Shown: piece by piece, positions 59,009 through 64,000 of the stretch
Layout of the letters: each line of letters begins with the position of its first letter
Position numbering within the stretch: position 1 is the first letter of the stretch
NCBI GenBank assembly: GCA_947469885.1
Contig: CANIQT010000006.1
Span: 1 to 64,000 of the forward strand
From: Bacteroidota bacterium
Lineage (GTDB): Bacteria > Bacteroidota > Bacteroidia > 2-12-FULL-35-15
Reading direction: 5' to 3'
DNA: 64,000 nt
Notes under the pieces: generated by a model
The model's input: only the letters and a program-made list of their open reading frames with translations
Databases searched by the model: none
Told to the model about the DNA's origin: nothing
Translations under genes and position numbers: made by a program

Positions 59009-60049
59009 ATGAAAAAATTAATCATCCTTACAATGGTATTGCTAATAACAGCATTAACACAAACAACATTTGCTCACGAACATCATCACGATTCAACAAA
59101 AATGTCAGCGTCTGATTCGTTGATGCAAAAGGAAATGGCAGAACATCAGCAGATGGAAGCTGTTACTGCGTTTCCAAATTACCATCCGCTGATAGTTCAT
59201 TTTCCGATTGTTCTGCTATTAATGGCATTAGTATTTCAGTTGCTATGCTTCTTTTATTTCAAAAGGGAATTTAGCATTGTTACACTTATTCTTTTGGCAC
59301 TTGGTGTAATCACTGCGTGGCTTGCCTCTAACACTTTTCACGCAATGCCAGGTCAGCTTATAGGCAGCGCAAAAGAAATTTTTGCCATTCACGAACAAAT
59401 GGCATCGCTTACCTGGTGGTTTTCTCTTATTGCTTTGCTGATAAAAATCCCTTCACATTTCTACTTCAAAAGAAAATGGTGGATAGAAGGTTTGGTAGCA
59501 CTATTGCTGATTGCATCAGCAGTTACGGTTTCCATTGCAGGACATCACGGTGCAATGCTTGTTTATATGCAGGGAATAGGACCACAAGGCAAATATTTAG
59601 ATGAATATAAACTCCCTGCAAAAGGTGCTGATAGCAATTCGCAGGCAATGACGATGGGGAAATCTGAAAATGAACAGGAAGCAACAAAAGTGGGAGAAGC
59701 GGAAGAAGACCACCACGTAGGTGAAATGGGTAAGGGACCGCATAGCGGAACCATTGAAGAAGCAGACCCTTACCATATTGAAATTGTTGCAGATAACAAC
59801 GACCTTGTGTTTTATTTATTAGATGGTGATGCAGAACCATTGGATATGAAAAATGTAACTGGCAAGGTGAAGATGCAATACGAAAACAAGAAAAACAAAA
59901 TCATTGAACTTATGGAAATGGGTGGTAAACAAACTGCAATGCAAGCTCTGAACGGACAATTATTTACGGCAACTTGTACTCTGACTAAAAACGGAAAATC
60001 GTATTCTGCTTCTTTTGATAGCGAAAAAGATTTGCCTGCGAAAAAGTAA
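59009..60049 (+). CDS. DUF2231-type membrane protein with His-rich ends
   Basis: The ATG at 59009 gives a signal peptide (ending TFAHEHHH, a His-rich mature start). The DUF2231 pattern YHPLIVHFPIVLLLMALVFQLLCF (about 59-82) starts a four-helix membrane domain (to about 190) with conserved His and a GHHGAMLVY helix. The C-terminal soluble domain (about 245-346) contains EEDHHVGEMGKGPHSGTIEEADPYHIEIV, likely metal ligands, and a beta-rich end. Function in the family is unknown; binding or reduction of Cu in the inner membrane is inferred from His residues and neighbours. It is followed after 22 bp by the second ACP. Confidence 0.75.
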   Translation: MKKLIILTMVLLITALTQTTFAHEHHHDSTKMSASDSLMQKEMAEHQQMEAVTAFPNYHPLIVHFPIVLLLMALVFQLLCFFYFKREFSIVTLILLALGVITAWLASNTFHAMPGQLIGSAKEIFAIHEQMASLTWWFSLIALLIKIPSHFYFKRKWWIEGLVALLLIASAVTVSIAGHHGAMLVYMQGIGPQGKYLDEYKLPAKGADSNSQAMTMGKSENEQEATKVGEAEEDHHVGEMGKGPHSGTIEEADPYHIEIVADNNDLVFYLLDGDAEPLDMKNVTGKVKMQYENKKNKIIELMEMGGKQTAMQALNGQLFTATCTLTKNGKSYSASFDSEKDLPAKK

Positions 60050-60071
60050 TTGGCAAACAAAATGCAGACAG

Positions 60072-60317
60072 ATGACAACTGAAGATTTTGAAAAAAAGTT
60101 TAACACTGTGTTGATTGATAAAATTGGCAAAGGTAGTTGGCACATAAAACCCGAAACAAAATTTGCGGATTTGGGATTAAATTCATTAGATATGATTGAA
60201 ATAGTGATAGATTTTGAAAATGCTTTTTTTATTTCAATACCCGATGCGGACATTGAAAAGTTAATGACAGTGAGGGATGTAGAAGAATATTTACAAAATA
60301 AAATGGGTGTAAAATAA
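60072..60317 (+). CDS. Second stand-alone acyl carrier protein, in the copper cluster
   Basis: This 81-residue protein matches the ACP at 27204 in length and motifs: KFADLGLNSLDMIEIVIDFENAFFISIPDADIEKLMTVRDVEEYLQ, with the phosphopantetheine serine at Ser38. NSL replaces the DSL of AcpP in both. The start at 60072 is preferred over an earlier in-frame ATG because the ACP fold begins there. It sits between the DUF2231 protein and the cupredoxin lipoprotein, without any fatty-acid or polyketide gene nearby. A shared function of the two orphan ACPs in metal response is inferred. Confidence 0.87.
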   Translation: MTTEDFEKKFNTVLIDKIGKGSWHIKPETKFADLGLNSLDMIEIVIDFENAFFISIPDADIEKLMTVRDVEEYLQNKMGVK

Positions 60318-60335
60318 CATACATTAATATAAACA

Positions 60336-60656
60336 ATGAAAACAAAAATTCTTATTCTTTTTATAGCGTTGCTATTAACCAATTGCAAAAAGCACGATGA
60401 TGGTACAAGGGGTGTAAATGAAATATGGCTTCACGACAAACGTATAGACCCATTTCAAACCTCCATTGCTGTAGGTACAACTATTACCTTTATTAATAAG
60501 GACAATATGACCCATCAATTAAGTGAAACAAATAACCTGTTTAGCAGCAAACTGCAATCGGGTGATAAATTTACTTATACTTTCAACACAGCAGGAATAT
60601 ATAATATATACTGTGCCATACATAATTCAATGACTGGTGCAATAAAGGTACAATAA
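60336..60656 (+). CDS. Cupredoxin lipoprotein
   Basis: A 106-residue lipoprotein: lipobox LLTNC (Cys17), then a plastocyanin-like beta-barrel. The type 1 copper ligands are H60 (NMTHQL), C93, H96 and M99 (YCAIHNSMTG), the C-x2-H-x2-M spacing of cupredoxins. It should shuttle electrons or hold copper on the periplasmic face of the membrane, next to the multicopper oxidase that follows by 16 bp. Confidence 0.92.
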   Translation: MKTKILILFIALLLTNCKKHDDGTRGVNEIWLHDKRIDPFQTSIAVGTTITFINKDNMTHQLSETNNLFSSKLQSGDKFTYTFNTAGIYNIYCAIHNSMTGAIKVQ

Positions 60657-60672
60657 ATCAAATCAAATCAAA

Positions 60673-63297
60673 ATGAAAAAAAGTATTTCAATAATACTGT
60701 TTACTATCATCTATTCCATAGCATTTGCGCAGGATATGAAGGATATGAAGATGAAAGAAACAAAAGAACAACAGCAACCTGTAACCTACACCTGTGTAAT
60801 GCACCCCGAAATACACGCTACAAAACCAGGCAAATGCCCTAAATGCGGGATGACTTTGGTAAAGGAAAAAACAAAGGCAGTAAAACAACCTGCCAAAGAA
60901 AACCCACACGATGATGGGATGAAAGCACCTGCAAAGGATTCTGTAAAAAAAACAGAAAATAAAATGGGGCAAATGAATATGAACGATATGGGAAATATGC
61001 AAACGAAGGATAAGGAAAAGCCCAAACCAGAACCAATGAAAACAATTGTAAATAATACTCCTCCTCATACGGTTCGCTATGATTTATCTATAAAAGACAC
61101 ATTAGTAAACTTTTCGGGTAAGACAAAAAGAGCTATTGCTGTGAACGGACAAATACCGATGCCTACGCTGACATTTACTGAAGGAGACACAGCAGAAATT
61201 TATGTTCACAATGAACTCAATGAAGAAACAGCTATGCACTGGCACGGTTTGTTTTTACCCAATCAATACGATGGGGTTCCCAATCTTACTCAAATGCCAA
61301 TAAAGCCTCACACAACACACTTGTATAAATTTCCAATTATACAGCACGGTACACATTGGTATCATAGCCATTCAGGTTTGCAGGAACAAATAGGGATGTA
61401 TGGTTCGTTTATAATGAATAAGCGTGAAGAGCCTGCCATTCCTACTATACCAATTGTTTTGAGCGAATGGACGGATATGAATCCAAAAAATGTACACCGA
61501 ATGCTACACAACGCCACCGATTGGTTTGCAATTAAAAAGGGTACGACACAAAGTTATGCTGAAGCAATAAAAAGGGGTTATTTAAAAACCAAAGTAACGA
61601 ACGAATGGAAACGAATGAATGCAATGGATGTAAGCGATGTGTTTTATGATAAATTTTTAATCAATGGTAAAAATCAAAACGAGCAACCACAATTTAAAGC
61701 TGGCGATAAAGTGAGGTTGAGAATAGCAAATGGAGGTGCATCAGATTATTTCTGGCTCACCTATTCAGGAAGTAAAATAACTGTGGTTGCTAACGATGGA
61801 AATGATGTAGAGCCAGTAGAAGTGGACAGGTTGATTATTGCCGTTTCCGAAACATACGATGTAATTGTTACCATTCCTGAAAATATGAGTTATGAATTTT
61901 TAGTTACACCCGAAGACCGCACAAAATCTGCTTCTCTCTGGTTGGGAAGCGGAATGAAAATCCACGCAACTCCTTTGCCTAAATTAAAATATTTTGAAGG
62001 AATGAAAATGATGAATGAAATGATGAAGATGAACGGGGATTTGGATGATATGGGAATGACAATGAGTTTAAACAAAATGGATATGAATTCGGTGATGTAT
62101 CCAGAAATATCTGGAGAGGAAGAACCAGGAAAGAAAAAGAAGGAAGACAATATGAATATGGGCAATATGAAGATGGGAGATATGAAAATGAAGGATACAA
62201 TGAATTTTGGAGTGAAAGAAGGAGAACAACACGAAACTGTTACTTTGAATTATGCAATGCTTAAATCTCCAACAAAAACAAACCTGCCCAAAGATGCACC
62301 TGTAAAAGAATTAATGTTTGAACTTACAGGAAATATGAATAGGTATGTGTGGAGTATAGATAATAAAGTGGTTTCGGAAACGGATAAAATTTTAATTAAG
62401 AAAGGAGAAAATGTAAGAATCATAATTCATAATAACTCCATGATGCGTCACCCGATGCACCTTCACGGGCACGATTTCCGTTTGTTAAACGGGGAAGGAG
62501 ATTATGCACCATTGAAAAACATTGTGGATATTATGCCTATGGAAACAGACACTCTGGAATTTAATGCCAATGTATATGGCGACTGGTTTTTTCATTGCCA
62601 CATCCTTTACCATATGATGAGCGGAATGGGAAGGGTATTTACTTATGAAAACCAACCTGGCAATCCTGAAATACCCAACTCGAAATTAGCACAACGAAAA
62701 CTATTTGCTGATGACAGGAGATTTCATTTTATGACAAAAATAGGTATCGAAACGAATGGCAGCGATGGTGAAGCAATGTTTGCACAAACACGCTGGAAGG
62801 TTAGCACGCTTTGGCATATGGGTTATCACGATGAACACGGGTATGAAAGTGAAACAATGATAGGAAGGTATTTTGGCAAAATGCAATGGCTTTATCCTTA
62901 CATTGGTTTTGATTATCACTATAAAAAAGAAGGGATGCCGCAAAAAAATTTCTTTGACATTGAAGGAAGCCCTGAAAACATTTTTGGAAGTGAAAAAAAT
63001 AATTGGTTAGGGCAAGTAAGCAACAAAAACAACCGTCACACTGCTGTATTAGGTGTTGCTTATGTTTTGCCGATGCTGTTTGTTGCCGATGCGCGAATAG
63101 ATGGAGAAGGTAAATTCAGATTTCAATTAAGTAGAGAGGACGTGCCTGTTACAAAACGTTTACGTTTCGGGTTAATGATAAACACTGATAAGGAATATAT
63201 GGCTGGCTTCAGATATATAGCCACAAAATATTTGAGTTTGGGAACACATTATGACAGCGATATGGGATGGGGTGCTGGATTAGTTTTTACGTATTAA
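60673..63297 (+). CDS. copA: Metal-binding domain / multicopper oxidase / CopB-like barrel fusion
   Basis: The 874-residue protein joins four parts. After a signal peptide (SIAFAQ) there is a heavy-metal-binding domain (YTCVMHPEIHATKPGKCPKCGMTL, about 39-62) and a Met-rich linker. The CopA-type multicopper oxidase has ligands MHWHGLF (near 188), HGTHWYHSHSG (near 225), HPMHLHGHDF (near 593) and FFHCHILYHMMSGM (near 640), with Met-rich insertions (MKMMNEMMKMNGD...). The last 180 residues (about 690-874) are a CopB-like outer-membrane barrel ending in GWGAGLVFTY. PcoA and PcoB are separate proteins in E. coli; joining them ties oxidation to the outer membrane. It lacks a T9SS tail. Confidence 0.93.
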   Translation: MKKSISIILFTIIYSIAFAQDMKDMKMKETKEQQQPVTYTCVMHPEIHATKPGKCPKCGMTLVKEKTKAVKQPAKENPHDDGMKAPAKDSVKKTENKMGQMNMNDMGNMQTKDKEKPKPEPMKTIVNNTPPHTVRYDLSIKDTLVNFSGKTKRAIAVNGQIPMPTLTFTEGDTAEIYVHNELNEETAMHWHGLFLPNQYDGVPNLTQMPIKPHTTHLYKFPIIQHGTHWYHSHSGLQEQIGMYGSFIMNKREEPAIPTIPIVLSEWTDMNPKNVHRMLHNATDWFAIKKGTTQSYAEAIKRGYLKTKVTNEWKRMNAMDVSDVFYDKFLINGKNQNEQPQFKAGDKVRLRIANGGASDYFWLTYSGSKITVVANDGNDVEPVEVDRLIIAVSETYDVIVTIPENMSYEFLVTPEDRTKSASLWLGSGMKIHATPLPKLKYFEGMKMMNEMMKMNGDLDDMGMTMSLNKMDMNSVMYPEISGEEEPGKKKKEDNMNMGNMKMGDMKMKDTMNFGVKEGEQHETVTLNYAMLKSPTKTNLPKDAPVKELMFELTGNMNRYVWSIDNKVVSETDKILIKKGENVRIIIHNNSMMRHPMHLHGHDFRLLNGEGDYAPLKNIVDIMPMETDTLEFNANVYGDWFFHCHILYHMMSGMGRVFTYENQPGNPEIPNSKLAQRKLFADDRRFHFMTKIGIETNGSDGEAMFAQTRWKVSTLWHMGYHDEHGYESETMIGRYFGKMQWLYPYIGFDYHYKKEGMPQKNFFDIEGSPENIFGSEKNNWLGQVSNKNNRHTAVLGVAYVLPMLFVADARIDGEGKFRFQLSREDVPVTKRLRFGLMINTDKEYMAGFRYIATKYLSLGTHYDSDMGWGAGLVFTY

Positions 63298-63362
63298 AAA
63301 TATAAATGTGAAAAAAATTGGTTGAATATTTTAATCGCTATTTTAAAATAAATCCATATACG

Positions 63363-63473
63363 ATGGATAAGTGTATTGAAATAAGAATTATTTTATTAAT
63401 GTCTTTTATTGTTATTCTACTAATTTTGTTGGGATGGATGGTTTTAAGTATAGTTAATATGTTTTCGCAATAA
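63363..63473 (+). CDS. Possible small single-TM protein
   Basis: A 36-residue frame, MDKCIEIRIILLMSFIVILL followed by ILLGWMVLSIVNMFSQ, is one hydrophobic helix with a short charged start. No ribosome binding site is obvious. It may be coincidental in AT-rich spacer DNA; it is listed because of the similar one-TM frame at 48586. Confidence 0.35.
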   Translation: MDKCIEIRIILLMSFIVILLILLGWMVLSIVNMFSQ

Positions 63474-63479
63474 AGCATT

Positions 63480-63587
63480 TTGAAGGATGAAGTTGCGCTG
63501 CGTTGTATTCTTATTAAACGTTTGTCTGTTTCGGCAAATTATGATTCACACTTTGGGGTTGGTGGTGGTTTGACTTTTACGTATTAA
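63480..63587 (+). pseudogene. Remnant of the 3' end of a second copA-copB-like gene
   Basis: The in-frame end reads RCILIKRLSVSANYDSHFGV then GGGLTFTY, matching RYIATKYLSLGTHYDSDMGW then GAGLVFTY at the end of the gene at 60673. The similarity runs through the stop codon into TACGTATTAAAAATA. No start codon or upstream domain is left, so this is a decayed tail of a duplicated or displaced gene. Confidence 0.75.
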
Positions 63588-63648
63588 AAATAAAAAACAC
63601 ACGTGTACGATAGCGAAATGCTGGGCAGGTCAAATATATTTTTAATCT

Positions 63649-63942
63649 TTATTGCTGAAATCCTTCTATCAAAATCATTTTCGATGTTGCTGATTGATGT
63701 CGGATGCGTTTTGCAGGAGCATATTCCTCGGAGTTCCACCAGTGTTCAGCCTTTTCAGTAGTTGGAAATTCCAAAATCACTATTCTTTCCGGATTCCATT
63801 CGCCCTCCAGTGTCTTTGTTTTGCCACCTCGAACAATAAACTTGCCATCATATAAAGCAAGAGAAGCGGGTGTTAGTTTTTTATAACCTTCGTATTCTTG
63901 GGGATTATTAATTTTTATTTCAATGATGATGTATGCTGGCAT
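63649..63942 (-). CDS. DUF1330 family protein
   Basis: The 97-residue protein from the start at 63942 reads MPAYIIIEIKINNPQEYEGYKKLTPASLALYDGKFIVRGGKTKTLEG, then ERIVILEFPTTEKAEHWWNSEEYAPAKRIRHQSATSKMILIEG, the dimeric alpha/beta-barrel pattern of DUF1330 (EthD-like superfamily). An in-frame ATG 21 bp upstream would add residues before the usual MPAY start. It is on the opposite strand to the copper genes and marks the return to other genes. Function unknown. Confidence 0.92.
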   Translation of the reverse strand: MPAYIIIEIKINNPQEYEGYKKLTPASLALYDGKFIVRGGKTKTLEGEWNPERIVILEFPTTEKAEHWWNSEEYAPAKRIRHQSATSKMILIEGFQQ

Positions 63943-64000
63943 AACGTTTTTTTTGAATTGCAAATGTAATAATATTAATAAGGTATTTGCTTCAATAATT

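Larger units (their letters stand above)
63298..63648. other. Spacer with a small ORF and a gene remnant
   Basis: The 351 bp after copA hold the 36-residue frame at 63363 and the copB-like remnant at 63480. Nothing else is recognised. Confidence 0.7.

Noticed and set aside
1-64000. CRISPR array or insertion sequence with transposase
   Set aside because: No direct repeats with regular unique spacers and no transposase or integrase reading frame were seen; the regular repeats found are coding or minisatellite repeats.

Overview
The window is low-GC DNA from a Bacteroidota (Bacteroidetes) genome. Evidence for this: at least fourteen proteins end in a type IX secretion (T9SS) C-terminal sorting domain with a [V/I]xPNP start; promoters carry the TAnnTTTG -7 box instead of a sigma70 -10; and the left part has the block rpmB-rpmG-DUF4295-ftsY, with rimO further along, which is usual in that phylum. 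The genus cannot be named from the sequence alone.

Left part (1-14.7 kb, housekeeping plus surface proteins): a truncated giant adhesin with four 216-bp repeats and SprB-type repeats, ndk, tRNA-Asp, rimO, a three-gene envelope cluster (YtxH-like, holin-like, small protein), ftsY, DUF4295, rpmG, rpmB, a secreted phosphoesterase-like protein, a leucine-rich-repeat T9SS protein whose reading frame has an in-frame amber codon, a 21-bp tandem-repeat array, a hypothetical protein, and tRNA-Arg and tRNA-Pro. After tRNA-Pro there is a gene-poor 0.8 kb with a tRNA 3'-end-like fragment and GGGTAAC direct repeats. This may be the scar or left edge of an integrated element.

Right part (15.4-63.6 kb) is almost entirely a metal-resistance and metal-handling region, nearly all on the + strand. 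(a) 15.4-18 kb: secreted redoxin, outer-membrane protein with a metal-binding tail, TlpA-like redoxin. (b) 18-29.7 kb: small secreted proteins, PepSY-like protein, a decayed membrane gene, a COG4705-like membrane protein, a methyltransferase, DUF6660, a czcA-czcC fusion, czcB, an orphan acyl carrier protein, a 2-TM protein and a Zn/Cd P1B-ATPase. (c) 29.7-31.2 kb, minus strand: arsC-arsR-aquaglyceroporin. (d) 31.5-41.5 kb: HYC_CC_PP protein, HMA protein, a CusA pump split into two ORFs with three small genes between the halves, cusC, two consecutive cusB adaptors each with its own metal-binding domain, an HMA-AraC regulator and another HYC_CC_PP protein. (e) 41.6-57.7 kb: a run of T9SS cargo (redoxin, multicopper oxidase, beta-propeller, CotH-like, M43 protease, Kelch) interspersed with small metal-binding proteins. 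(f) 57.7-63.6 kb: a nuclease-like protein, a DUF2231 membrane protein, a second orphan ACP, a cupredoxin lipoprotein and a metal-binding/CopA/CopB triple fusion, followed by the broken 3' end of a related gene.

The proposed logic is metal efflux across both membranes (Czc for divalent ions, Cus for copper/silver, a P-type ATPase for the inner membrane), periplasmic or surface oxidation and sequestration of copper (two multicopper oxidases, cupredoxin, metal-binding lipoproteins) and redox repair by thioredoxin-like proteins. The most unusual items are the split CusA with inserted genes, the two stand-alone acyl carrier proteins inside metal operons, the HMA-TlpA fusion with a lost active site, and the three HYC_CC_PP/DUF6660-type genes whose promoters sit so close to the ATG that their mRNAs should be leaderless.
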